Source: Erodium maritimum
Lineage: Eukaryota > Streptophyta > Magnoliopsida > Geraniales > Geraniaceae
Length of the DNA: 64,000 nt
Reading direction: 5' to 3'
Assembly (NCBI GenBank): GCA_963921825.1
Contig: OY997588.1
Location: 133,889,203-133,953,202, forward strand
The notes below the pieces were generated by a model, which did no database searches, had not been told where the DNA came from, and saw nothing but the letters and a program-made list of their open reading frames with translations. Position numbers and translations under genes: made by a program. This document shows, in pieces, positions 33,881 to 45,119 of this stretch (position 1 is its first letter; each line of letters begins with the position of its first letter).

Positions 33881-34430
33881 CCCCTTAAAGGAATTTCATC
33901 CCCGAAATTTAAAACGGACGTACCTCAGGGATCGAACAGGTGGGGGTACTTCTCCCGCATCTCGTCCTCGCGCTCCCAGGTGCTTCCACTACACTCGGAT
34001 CAGAGGAATAGTCTTGTCACGCAAGACTTTCTCTCCCGTATCCACAATCCTGACGGGATGCTCCTCATACGAGACATCATCAGCTACCTCGATGTCCGTC
34101 CACTCGATAACATGAGAGGGGTCCGCGGTGTACTTCTGCAGTTGGGAAACGTGGAAAACGTTATGCACGTTCCCAAGCTGGGTGGCAATGCAAGGCGGTA
34201 AGCTACGGCTCCAACTCTGCCCAAGACCTCAAAAGGTCCGTAAATCGCGGGGACAACTTGCCTCCGCCGCGGTTGAACCGCAGTAAGCCCTTCTTCGGGC
34301 TCACCCTCAGAAATATCTGATCACCAACTGAAACTCAAGAGGCTTGCGCCTTCCATCTGCGTAAATCTTCTGTCGGCTCTGCACGGTCTTCAATCGTTTC
34401 TGAACAACGCAACCTTCGTTTAAACGTTCT
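33881..34430 (-). pseudogene. Integrase C-terminus/chromodomain fragment of Gypsy-2
   Basis: The complement matches the last part of the Gypsy-1 polyprotein (nucleotides about 1187-1730). It includes the region equivalent to [16 protein letters not shown] and the upstream PRKGLVRF and [16 protein letters not shown] regions. Small deletions break the frame several times (for example near 33985 and 34180). It ends abruptly at about 34430. Confidence 0.8.
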
Positions 34431-35090
34431 TCACTTGATCGCGCTAGTTACCCAAACGCAATACTTGGCGGTGAAAAAAGCCTTACTAAACAGTTCACAA
34501 TTTCACCAAGCAAAAATTCAAACCAAAACTCAAAGAATCACCGAGTACAACCAACACGTCGGTTAACACCCAAACACTAAGGAATAACAGGTAACGGTCT
34601 AGATATCCTATACCGGAACCCTGCATCGGTATAAACATCGTACCGCCACAGACAACCTCGGTCTAAATACCCTATACCGGAATTCCTCGTCGGTATATGT
34701 ATCACACCGGAACACACGACATCGGTCTAGACATCCATACTGGTATTCCCCGTCGGTATAGGTCTCGTGCCGGAATACTCCGGGAGTCGGACAAAGTCGG
34801 AACCACACGTAGACGTAACTTCTCCACTACACACTTAGTAACCGAAACAGGGACAATTCACACCAGAACTCAAACGCTGTTCTGACATAACCAACCACAA
34901 ACAAATATACAAAAAAGCAATTACACAAAAGCATTCATCAATACAAAAGATCTCATAATCACTGCCAGTTTTGGAACAACCGCTCAATGATTTGAACGGT
35001 CTTTGGGGGTACCTTGCGCGTATTTCTTCAATCGTCTTTCAAACAACATAGGACCAGTCACTGGTCAACTCTTAATTCTCATTGTGCCCT
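34431..35090. other. LTR-like insert between pol fragments of Gypsy-2
   Basis: This stretch has no counterpart in Gypsy-1. It contains repeats of the type CCTATACCGG / TCGGTATA / CGGTCTAGATATCC at 34600-34780, closely resembling the CCGGTATG / CTACACCGAGG repeats of the LTRs at 48390-48680 and 60831-60970. It is best read as a piece of a related LTR. Confidence 0.5.
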
Positions 35091-35830
35091 GCATGGGCAC
35101 AAGACCCGACCTACCAAACAATGCTTCGTTCGGTGCCATCCTGTTACTGGCCTGGAAGTTTGTGGTAGTCGCACTCGGCTAACTGTTTTCGGATCCCAAC
35201 GTGAGGTGCTCTCACTTCTACGGCGTACGCTTAGTGGTTGCACTAGTCATCGTGGGACGTTGGCGTTCGCCCTTCCCTTGCTGCCAAAGGTACGTCTTGA
35301 CACTCGGTTCTCATTCTCCGCGTTCTGCTCCGCTGGAAAAGTCGCTTGATGTCGTTGTATCTCTCGATGTTGTTTGACTGTACTGTGCGGTGTGAATGAC
35401 GTGACTCTCGTAACACATCTTCTTCACTGATGCGCGGCACAAACTCTCTCCTCGATCCGCTACATGATACGATCCTTGGTGTCGCCGTCGTTGACCATCT
35501 TCTTCTAAAACTCTATCGCGTCGGCACTAGGTATCAGGTCTTCATCTTGATTCGGTCCAGCTTCCGGTGGTCTTCATGCCTCCTCGACGCTCCGCTCCTC
35601 TCCTTCTTGAAGAGTGCTGTAGTCTTCACGACGACGTGCTCGGACAGGTCCTCCTTCGATCTGGCTCTTCGGACTGACGTTCGGTGCGGTCAACTCTGCT
35701 GGCGTGAATCTGCATGTTCCAAGGATGTCGGCGTCTCTCTGGCTTCAGGTCAATTCTGAGTCTGAACTAGTGAACTGGCGGCCATCCGGTCGGCTCCTCT
35801 GGAAGAACTTTAGGGCAACACACATTACTC
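35091..35830 (-). pseudogene. Fragmented pol (integrase, RNase H, RT pieces) of Gypsy-2
   Basis: Short blocks match Gypsy-1 pol in the same order but with large gaps: 35110-35190 corresponds to the integrase region around 1810-1900, and 35600-35730 to the RT N-terminal region around 3880-4000 (CACGAAGAGTGCTGG-like and CAACTCTGCTGGCG words). About 740 bp stand in for about 2.2 kb, so most catalytic segments are missing. Confidence 0.6.
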
Positions 35831-36409
35831 TAACCTCACACGAACAGCACAAATTCGTCAATCCTCCGCCCATTACCCCGGGTGTCAAGACAACAGGTTC
35901 GACTCTTAAGACTTCAATCTTCCAGCAGGGGTAGAAGAAGCTGGAGATTGCGACTCTTGTGGGTTATGGGCCCACTACGCTTCCGCTGCGCCACTCTGAT
36001 CTTATCATCACTCGGTCATCTCTCGTGACCGGTCGGACTGTTTATTGGTCATTGTTGCGGCTCTTCACTGCTCGGCACTCTTTGTTGATAGATCTTGATG
36101 AACGTAAGGTATTTCACAATTCGGTTCTTAAGACTCGATCAACCTGCTCGAAGAAGGAAAAGAACTTTCGGTACGACAAGTTCTTTTAAGGACGAGACAG
36201 TATGTTACTCCACTTTCAAACTCACACCGACACTAGTCGGGACTACCACGCCTCCAGTCGGCGCGTTAAGGTACGGGTGGGCTTAACAGTTTTAGGTTCC
36301 GTTCCAACATAAAGTAACCACGAAACAATACAAACAAGTGTAAAACTCAAGTGTCATCAAACACAATAACCAAAATTCAAAAGGTAAACTAGTACTCTAA
36401 GCGATCTCA

Positions 36410-37305
36410 TGATCGGAAACAACTCCCTCAGCTCGGGGCCCGGCAATCGCGTACACTCGGCTCTGCTGAGTAGGAGGTCCTCCTCTCAGTGGTGGTGGAA
36501 TTGTCAACTGTTGTGAAGTCCTCGGCTGCTGTCTCTGTGCTGGTGCCCCCGCCGCCTAACGCGGGGCTATCGTAGCCTGAGTCTGACGCTGGCGGAAAGA
36601 AGGTGCCTGGCCTGAATGCGGCTGTTCTAGTCGCTGCACGGGTCCTCCTCCAACTCGGTCAAGGCACACGGTGAAGAGGTGTCCAAGTCTGCCGCAGTAG
36701 TAGTATGTCCGCTCACTACCTGAGACGGGGCATTGTCTCGCCAAGTGTCCGACCTGGTCGCAAGTACGGCATCGACGCGTGCCGTCCCACGGACAATCTC
36801 GGCTCCGATGGCCTGACTGGTGGCAAAAGTAACATACTGGTGGTCGCTCCGATGCGGCGGGTCCGGTCGACGCCACCGACCTGTCCTGTCTTGCCCTACC
36901 AGACTGAGTCTGAGGTCGGAAGAATCCTGAGGTCCTCTGTCTCCGTGGATCACGGACCTCCGTCGGCCCTAAGAAACCGCTCGGTCTCGGCATGCTTCCC
37001 CGGGCTCTGGTGGTCTCACGGAACCGTCGCCCCACTGTTGGTGCTTGATCCACCAGCTCCGAATACACTCGGGTCCTGACTACGGTAACCTGTTCCACGA
37101 ACGCGGGGCGAATCCCTCCCTCAAACCGTCTACAGCGGTGAATCTCGGTCAGCACTACCTCCGGTGCGAAGCGGGATAAGGAAGTAACTCTCGTCTCGTA
37201 CTCAGAGGTCGACATCCCCCCCTGACGCAGTTCCAGGAACTGTTGATACCTGTCCTCCCGGGCTAACTGTGGGGAGTACTGCTCTAGGAACCGTCCTCTG
37301 AGCAA
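36410..37305 (-). pseudogene. Gag of Gypsy-2, partly open, third zinc knuckle damaged
   Basis: An open frame from 37305 to 36556 (249 codons) holds a gag core (FLELRQGGMSTSEYE, RFAPEVV) and three CCHC-type knuckles: CYFCHQSGHRSRDC, CRTCDQVGHLARQC and a third, YYYCGRLGHLFTVC, in which the first Cys is Tyr. A TAG stops it at 36556, but gag-tail sequence continues to about 36410 (an RVYAIAGPRA-like end, as in Gypsy-1). The N-terminal part upstream of 37305 is frameshifted and shortened. Three knuckles instead of the two of Gypsy-1 mark a different lineage. Confidence 0.75.
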
Positions 37306-38497
37306 CTGAAAATCATTCCCAACTCATACCTCTTCAATATACCATTCATGGTATGCATCTCCCTCCAGCTAGAACGTCGGAAAAGATACTCTCATGTGAT
37401 CCTCAACGAAGTCACCCTGGGCACTCGCTGCACCTGCCTGCTCAATGGCGGGTGGCTGCCCCTGGCCCCCGGCTGGGCGACCTCTAGTGCCTCTCGAATG
37501 TAGACGTGAGACAAGTCGTGTATCCACTACACGGATAACGCACATGTTCAGTTACTCGGATTTCGAATAAACAGTTCGCTTAAAGCAAAAAGGTTCACAC
37601 GCTTTCACAAGGGTCAAACTCGGACCAACAGTAAACTTTAGGCTTAGTAGCCATATATAATACTTCAAGTAAGCAGAGAAGCCCGCACACTTGTGCGTCT
37701 CACACAAACAACCAACTCCCGCTGGAGGCACGGCTTCAAACAAGTCACACAAACAACATACCAGACCGACATACACTTCGGTCGGGTATCTTCCCATAGC
37801 ATGGGGTACAAGATCACCGCACAAAACAATTTCACAAATCTTAACGTTGTTTCAAATTCTTAGGTTTTCAACACTTTTCTCTTTCCATCACAACATTCAT
37901 GTTGATCTCGCGTCGTTACAATCCGATTCAGGCGTCCCTGAATCTCGTTGTAACCACTTGACATCCCCCTATCACGTTCGACTACAGTGGCGCCCCTGAG
38001 TCATCCCGTGATAGTACAAACACTTCAGTTTTGCAGAAATCTCGGTAAAACCCGTTCGTGTCTTTCATTTACCATCCGTTTAAGCGGACATTTAATAAAC
38101 AACCATACACTGCGTTCAGAGTATAAGGCACACCATCACATTCAAAGTACACATCACGCAACAGCGGAAGTACAACACTCGGGTCAAGTCAACACTTCAC
38201 CTCCATCAATCAAACATTGGCCGACCAAGGCGGCAACCCATTTAACAGTTATTAAACCCATACTTCATAAACAGCCTGAGCATCGCTCGTTAAACTAACT
38301 TCCATCTCAACCGATCGGTATCATCGATCAACCAAGGGTACAACAGCACAGAGAATAAGATTACGATTCAAGTAAAGTGAAAGGGTAACATAAAGAAGAT
38401 AAGACTTAAATAACTACTTCGACTTAACACATAACTCAACTCACCTAATTGACGTACGGTCCGAGGTTTTGAAAGACAATTTCAAATTTGAAACCAG
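37306..38497. other. Gypsy-2 leader and degraded gag start
   Basis: 37306-37530 contains the broken N-terminus of gag. The rest is untranslated leader up to the primer site. A stretch at 37918-37990 (CAGGCGTCCCTGAATC, TTGACATC, CTCCTGAGTC-like words) matches the Gypsy-1 leader near 6410-6490, showing common descent of the leaders. Confidence 0.6.
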
Positions 38498-38509
38498 GCT
38501 CTGATACCA
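38498..38509 (-). other. Primer binding site of Gypsy-2
   Basis: The minus strand reads TGGTATCAGAGC, complementary to initiator-Met tRNA, 3 bp from the LTR start at 38513. It fixes the orientation and makes the right LTR the 5' LTR. Confidence 0.95.
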
Positions 38510-38512
38510 AAT

Positions 38513-41460
38513 TGTCACGCCCTAAATCTGGTTTTGACCGGACTCGAGACGTGAACTCGAAAGAAAGATAAATAACAATAATTAAAGTAAACTTAAGTAA
38601 AGAAATTCCGAAAAGGGTGTAATCCAAATCAAACCAACGAGTCAAAAGCTCAAAATGTAATAAAGACAACAAGTTTAATACAAGAATAAGATGGTACGTC
38701 TCTAATAGCAACACCCGAACCCTCAGTGAGCTCCCGAGCCCTGAGACATCCTACAACCTACTCAGCAAGGAAACATGTAAAACAACAGTAAACACGAAGG
38801 GGGGTGAGCTTACGCTCAGTAGGAAAAAGCAATAAAGTAAAATAACCCCGTGAAGGCATAAAATCAGTTAGTACAAGTAATCATAGCTTAAAATTAGAAC
38901 GATTAGTCGAAAGGTGTTGTAAATATAGATCAATACAAGTTCCAATGCCTTTAAGAAGGTAACACTCAAGGAAATCAACGGAAAATAACGAATGTAATAC
39001 TTTAGTGAAGATAATACTCTAGGATAACAAAGGAAAGAGAACGAATTTATTAAAGGACTTAATTAAAGAGTACACAATACTGAAACGTTTAATATTAAAT
39101 TTCAAGACTCTGATCCGTACACTGACTATTACATCATATCAGGATGCCCTCGATCCGGAGGGAAACACAATCATCGAGATTTCCGGAAAAGTTCCCTAGG
39201 AACGTACGTTCTCGGAAGTCCCTGAAAATGTCCCCAAAGGACCATAGATCATCGGGATAAAGTGAGTCTCTCCGGAACACGTAGCATCGGAATGAGACAA
39301 TAAAGTACTATGTCGGAACATCCCTCGGCCTCGGTCTTCCCGAAACACGTAGCATCGGGGTGGAACCAGTCTTTCTGGAACACGTAGCATCGGATAAGAC
39401 AATAAAGTACCGTGCCGGAACATCCCTCGGCCTCGGTCTTCCCGGAACACGTAGCATCGGGGTGGAACCAGTCTTTCCGGAACACGTAGCATCGGATAAG
39501 ACAATAACACACCATACCGGAATGTCCCTCGGTCTAGGTCTTCCCGGAACATGTAGCATCGGGGTGAAGCAACAATGTAACGTATCGGACCGGGTTATCC
39601 CCTCAATCGGATATCAGCCCAAAAATAACACTGGTAAGTAAAACAACAAAGGCACACAATTCCCAACAAGGTACACCACAACAACTCATACTATCAACCA
39701 AGCTTACTGACTCAACTTACCAAACCCGTCCCATCGGTCTATCAATCACCCGATCTAACATTAGGCACAATCATAACACATTCACACATTCACTCAATCA
39801 ATCACATCACATTCGAACATTCACGCAATCAATCACATTACGTTCAAACATTCACGCAATCAATCATAACGCGGATCAACCAATCACATTACAATCATCA
39901 AGGTTCAATTAACCTAGTTTGACTCTTGTCTTATCCTAAGAACGGAACATGCATCGGTTTAAGGCGAACAAACATCAATAATTACAATCAACAAGCAATC
40001 CTAAGGCTTGACATGACCATTCTACCACCACGGCAATTTCCCAAAATATTGAAAGCGAGTAATCTAGTGAATCACATCCTATATGCGTACTAAGACTCGT
40101 CTAGTTATTATTATAATTGAAAAGCGGTTATTCTAGTGAATCACATCTTATGTGCAAACTAGGACCTTTCCGGTTATTAATTATCCTATAGGCATACTAT
40201 TAGCATTCTTAAATTAGGAGTGGAGTTTACGGCTTTTCCCTACCTCAAGAAGAACCAACAGCTACGTCTCCTAGCTGCTGACGTCTGGGCCTATCTCCGG
40301 TCTTCTCGGGCAAAGTCCAAGTCTGGGTTTAACAGGTAAGGTTCAATATCAGTCCTGGTCCAGATAGAGCAGTCCTCTAAATTAAATGTTCGTCTTTTAA
40401 TTTAACTGATAAGTCCTTGATTTAACTGATTTTAGTCCAAATGATAATTAAATTAATTATTTTTAAAACTGCCGAACCCGGCCCGAATCCGGAAACCGGA
40501 TCCGAAACCGACCCGAGCCTGACCCAAACCCGGGTCCAGATCCGAGTCCAGGATCCAGTTCAAGTCCGGGCCTAAGGCCCAAACTCGAGCTGGAGCCCAG
40601 ACATGCTTCTGGCCCAAGTCCGGTCCGAGGCCCAGGCCCGAGGCCCAACTCAAGGTCTGACCCAAGCTAGTCCATAGCTCGGTTCTGGTCCAGGCCCGTC
40701 GCTTGACCTGAGACGTGAACGGAGGCGACGGCGGCTAGGGTTCCGGCCAGCTCCAGCGACGGCGGCAGAGGCGAGGTCAGATTTCTTTCGACGGCGGCGA
40801 CGACGTCAAGGCTCGGGTGACGATGGGAATGGTGGTTGGGGCGAGATTCGAGCTCTCCCGTCCAGATCTGACGGCCAAAGGGGCTCGCCGGCGCGAGAAC
40901 TCCAGATCTGGACTCGAGAGCTCCAATGACGCTCTCCGAGCACACCCGACCACCACGGGCTCGCGCGCGTGCGAAAACTGGTGAAAGGATTGACGGGGAA
41001 GACGAATCCGGTGAGGAAGGGTGGCGGCGAGGCTTTCGATTTGACGAGGAAGAAAAAGGGAGAGGATTTCTGGTGTTGGGGTTTATCCCGGTGGAAGCGG
41101 AAGAAGGAGAAGGAGGAGGAGAAGGAGGAGACGGTGGATGAGGTCGGCGAGGAAGGCTCTGGTTTGGGCGAGAGAGAGAAGAGGCGAGAGGTTGAAGACG
41201 AGCTTGGGAATCGTGCTGCGAAATGAGGAGCAAATTGTCGCGAATCTAGGGTTAGGGGCGCCGAACTGGGTTGGGCCTGGCGCTGAGGGTTTGGGCTTGG
41301 TCTGCTCCGGCCCAAGACTTGAGTCTGGCCTGACCCAGCCCATTCCCCTTTCCTTTTTTTTTCTTTTTGTTTTTTTGAAACCGATCTAAAATTCGACTCG
41401 TTCTCCAACCCAACGACGCTCCCAACAATAAATTAAGAAAGAAAAACCTCGGTCTTTACA
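38513..41460 (-). repeat. Gypsy-2 right (5') LTR, complete (2948 bp)
   Basis: It runs from TGTCACGCCCT to CGGTCTTTACA and is followed by the TATTA target duplication. The array at 39271-39560 matches that of the left LTR. A GC-rich stretch (40470-41330) stays open in several frames on both strands; these frames recur only in the partner LTR and carry no recognisable domain, so I do not call genes there. Confidence 0.93.
39271..39560 (-). repeat. About 102-bp compound tandem repeat in Gypsy-2 right LTR
   Basis: GGAACACGTAGCATCGG-type words occur near 39274, 39340, 39375, 39445, 39478 and 39545, a compound period near 102 bp. Confidence 0.85.
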
Positions 41461-41624
41461 TATTACAATTATGCCCTTGCTTTGTGAGAAAGGAAGAAAA
41501 TGGCGTGAGTTTTGGGTGGGATTGGGATAATGATGTGGCATTATGGTGAATGTTGGATATTAAGAGTGTATGAGTAGGATTAGTTCACACAATTTATAGG
41601 ATGAGAGGAGAAATCTAATCACTC

Positions 41625-43176
41625 TTTCTAAAACTATCACTAAGATGCGGAATAACTTAATAATACAACAACAATAAACAAATTGAGTTTGGTTTTAAAC
41701 AAACTCATCATCATGTTAAGGTAGTTGAATCATCACATCTCTTAAAACAACAAAAGAGGATCACACATCACGCAGAATATGGCCCTCCAAAGCCTTAAAA
41801 CAATTGTGTACAACCGAAACCATATTGGGAACATCCGATTATGGCAAATACACACTCCAGCCTTTAAACACACACCAATCCAAACACTTTCTAAGAGTAA
41901 TTACACTTGACAACATGAGAATAGAAAGATGTGGACTGAAAGGTAAATACGAAACACCGTATCAACTTATCCCCTCTGCATCCACGTTAAGCATAGTAGC
42001 TGAATAAAATCCTAAACGATAACTATTGTTTTGTCCTCCTAAGTCAAAGTCCTGGGCCTAAACTTATTGCTTCACCTACTCCATAGGAGACCCGGTCTTG
42101 CCAAATAATATTTCACGTGAATATTGTGAATTTTTATGTGATTCTTTTTTGGTAGAATTCTCTCCCACATTAATACAGCTAATTTCCTCTATGAAAATAC
42201 AGCTAATTATTTCAATACTCTAAAAAAAGTACAGCTAAATCAACAACAATTGATAAGGACTTGTCTTATAAGGAAAACCAACGCTTAGATACTATATATA
42301 TTATCGATTTATCATCTTTTAAAAAGGTTTATACATCTTTTCAGAGATCAAATATCATGTTCAAGTAATATAGTAACAAAGATTAGACATCTGATAAAAA
42401 GATCAAATATTTATGATTGAAAATCAAATGAACATAATACAACTGTTCATCTGTTCCAAACAAATATGAACAACTATTCATTAATATATATGTAAAGAGT
42501 TGAAGAAAATATACGAGACAAGGAAATAAAATGTAGGGTTGGACATTTGAGATCATATCACTGAATACTGTTAGGAATGGCCTTCACACTTCACAATGCC
42601 GGCTTTCATATTTATGTTGTTTGCTCAACTCTAGCTGGCTCCATTAAATTACGTACCCTACTCCATTATTTTTTGAACGAGTGACTCTAAATTACTCCTA
42701 CCGAGTTGTTTGTTCAGTTGATTTGGTTATACTGTGTCATGAGATTCTTAACATGTATACTTAGAGCATCTATAGTGGCAGCGGTTCGCTGACAGGGACG
42801 AAGCGCCTACGTATAGCTGACGGATTGTTGACGGAGACGCGCGTCGATAAGTTTACCGACACCTATATCCAGTGGCGAATGTGGAAAGTGAAGAAAATCT
42901 CCTTTAGAACCTCTCTTTTTCAGCCTTGAAACTGGAAAAAAGTTGTATCAACCAACCGATACAAAATTTATTACCTTTTTATTCTTTCATCTTCTTCTTT
43001 CCGTCAACACCCTTGTTATGGATTGGAAATGTTCTTGAGAGTAATTAGATTACATTAAATTATATATTTTCAAAAGAAAAATCTATCCTTAAAAATTATA
43101 TATATTTGAGATAATCAATTACAAAATAATTAACCAAAACATATCGTATAATATTTATTTTAGCAAGGGAAGTAAG
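41625..43176. other. AT-rich spacer, no gene recognised
   Basis: Flanking DNA right of H-C. No domain, RNA gene or element with clear termini is seen. AGAGCATCTATAGTGGCAGC at 42763 resembles the start of common plant MITEs (GAGCATC-type ends), but no inverted partner was found. Confidence 0.4.
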
Positions 43177-43741
43177 TAAATGTTTTCTTTATAAACTCTC
43201 TCTCGCAAGTCGAGAGCTTCTTCTTCCAGAGGAAACCCTACCTACCTATAGAGTTACTACTTCTGTCGTCGACATGATCGCCGCTAGTCTTATCGCCAGT
43301 CATGTCCCATCGCAGTCAGTCCTGACGCAGTTCCTCCCACGTGCACCACCGCCTCGCCCCTCATCATCCATGAAGCCTCCTAATAAGTAGAGGTGCATAA
43401 GAAACCCTAAACCTTCTTCTGTAGCCCGGTTTCTCTCTCCCCTCATCCACGCCACCTCTCTTTCTTCCCTAGCTTTTTCTGCAAGAAACAGTAGGGTTTT
43501 GGAGAATTCTAATCCGCTGCACCCTATGGTCGAACTGAAAGCCTTAATGCCCGCCCCCGGCGATGTGCAGCCTCTAATGCCTCAGATGAAGTTCCTGCTT
43601 TCCGACCACCGTTGAACCAGCTCCCCCCATCGTGACCACTGCTTCGGTCATTGATACCTCGCCTCTCCCCTTCACAACACCGACTGTGACAAGCACTGAC
43701 ACCATCCTAATGCACCCTCTATCCGAGACCCCCTTAAAGGG

Positions 43742-44515
43742 AAAGATCGCACCATTCAGATTCTAGAGGATATGCTGCGAGCATGTGTGTTGGACTTCCG
43801 AGGGTCATGGGAGGACCACTTACCATTGGCCGAGTTCGACTACAACAACAACTTCCAGGGCAGTATTGGGATGGCACCGTTTGAGGCGTTGTATGGTAGG
43901 CCGTGCAGATCGCCCGTGTGTTGGGCAGAGGTGGGAGACAGGAGTCTACTTGGTCCGGAACTTGTCCGGGAGTCAACCGAGAAGGTCGCGCTGATTCGGG
44001 AGCGGTTGAAGATCGCGCAGAGCCGACAGAAGAGTTATGCTGATAGACGGTGTCGACCTCTTGAGTTCACTGTTGGTGATCATGTGTTCCTGAAGGTGAG
44101 CCCGAAGAAGGGGCTAGTGCGGTTCAACCGCGGCGGAGGCAAGTTGACCCCGCAGTTTATCGGACCTTTTGAGGTTTTGGGCAGAGTTGGAGTCATCGCT
44201 TATCGCCTTGCATTACCAACGCAGCTCGGAAACGTTCATAACGTCTTCCACGCGTCCCAGGTGCGAAAGTACACTGCGGACCCCTCCCACGTGATTGAGG
44301 GACGGACATCGAGGTAGCTGAGGATGTTTCGTATGAGGAGCTGCCAGTCAGGATTCTTGATACGCGAGAGCAGGTCTTGCGTGGAAAGACTATCCTACTT
44401 GTACGGGTGCAGTGGAAGCACCACGGAGCAGAGTCGACTTGGGAGCGCGAGGATGAAGTTCGTGAAGTACCCCAGGCTGTTCGACCCTTGAGGTACGTCC
44501 GTTTTAAATTTCGAG
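43742..44515 (+). pseudogene. Integrase C-terminal half of Gypsy-3, frameshifted
   Basis: The frame begins abruptly at a [11 protein letters not shown] motif just after the catalytic Glu region of integrase and runs through [20 protein letters not shown] and KVSPKKGLVRF to DPSHVIEG at about 44300. There a 1-nt loss relative to Gypsy-1 shifts the frame; the chromodomain part ([16 protein letters not shown], about 44409-44456) continues in another frame. It ends close to the purine tract. It lacks the N-terminal zinc region and both catalytic Asp residues, so it is dead. Confidence 0.9.
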
Positions 44516-44526
44516 GACAAAATTCT

Positions 44527-44541
44527 TTTAAGGGGGTAAAT
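44527..44541 (+). other. Polypurine tract of Gypsy-3
   Basis: TTTAAGGGGGTAAAT-type sequence directly precedes the LTR start TGTAAGAACC at 44542. Confidence 0.8.
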
Positions 44542-45119
44542 TGTAAGAACCGCCTCCGGTCAATCCCGGTCGAACCGGCGAAGTCTGGCGAAAGTTGACT
44601 TTCGCCAGAAAAGTCAACCGATGACTCTGGGAGTCATTCGGGACCTTTCCGGGGCCCAAAAAGCTTATTCGTCGTTACGGTTAGCTTAGATGGGCCGTTT
44701 CCTTTAAATGGATGTAATTGTGAAAAATTCAACTGTCGGTCAAACTCGGGTCAAACTCCGCTTATTTAAGGACTAAAACTATTTAATTAGAAGTGCTGGA
44801 TTTTATTTGGATATAAGTGATCCCCATATAGACATGTGTCCATGTTGGCTTGGAGGAGAAGAAATGGGTCTAAAAAAGATCCATTTAACCTCTTTGGTTG
44901 GCCTTGAAGAGATAATGGTAAGGGGGCATTTTGGAGATTTCAAAGTTAGGTTAAAGGCACAAAAATCAAGAGCAATTCAGCTCATTTGTTGGCCGAAATT
45001 AGAGAGAAGAGGGAGAGAGAGTGTGAGGTTTGAAGCTTGGAGAAGAAGAAATGAGAGAAATGAGGGAGCTTTGGGGTCATTTCTTCATCAAAGGCTTTGA
45101 TTCTTCCATTTTCTTCTTT

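Larger units (their letters stand above)
30850..41460 (-). mobile_element. Gypsy-2: rearranged, non-autonomous gypsy retrotransposon
   Basis: Target duplication TATTA (30845-30849 and 41461-41465), primer site at 38498 and LTR termini define a 10.6-kb minus-strand element inserted in H-C. The left LTR carries an internal inversion, gag is partly open, and pol is reduced to short fragments. Around ten differences in the first 300 bp of the two LTRs (about 3-4 percent there) make it older than Gypsy-1. It can only have moved with enzymes from related elements, if its decay preceded insertion. Confidence 0.9.
27731..41624 (-). mobile_element. H-C: third copy of the 1.35-kb TIR element, inverted, split twice
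   Basis: The left part (27731-30849) matches the complement of the right end of H-A (ATGGATGGATGAGATGCAATTG and following). The right part (41461-41624) matches the complement of the left end (TATTACAATTATGCCCTT, then AGGATTAGTTCACAC). MULE-2 and Gypsy-2 are inserted in it. Subtracting both with their duplicated targets leaves 1352 bp, matching H-B. It is more diverged than H-A and H-B, its termini are eroded and no target duplication can be seen, so it is probably the oldest of the three. Confidence 0.8.

Noticed and set aside
33595..34201. Open frames across the inverted segment of Gypsy-2 (both strands)
   Set aside because: They span LTR, purine tract and antisense pol, and share words only with those parts; not genes.
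40667..41408. 188- and 200-codon minus-strand open frames in the Gypsy-2 right LTR
   Set aside because: They overlap in different frames, are Ser/Pro-rich and occur only within the LTR; the partner LTR does not keep them intact.
42763..42910. MITE-like start AGAGCATCTATAGTGGCAGC
   Set aside because: No inverted partner or target duplication was found, so it is not called as an element.
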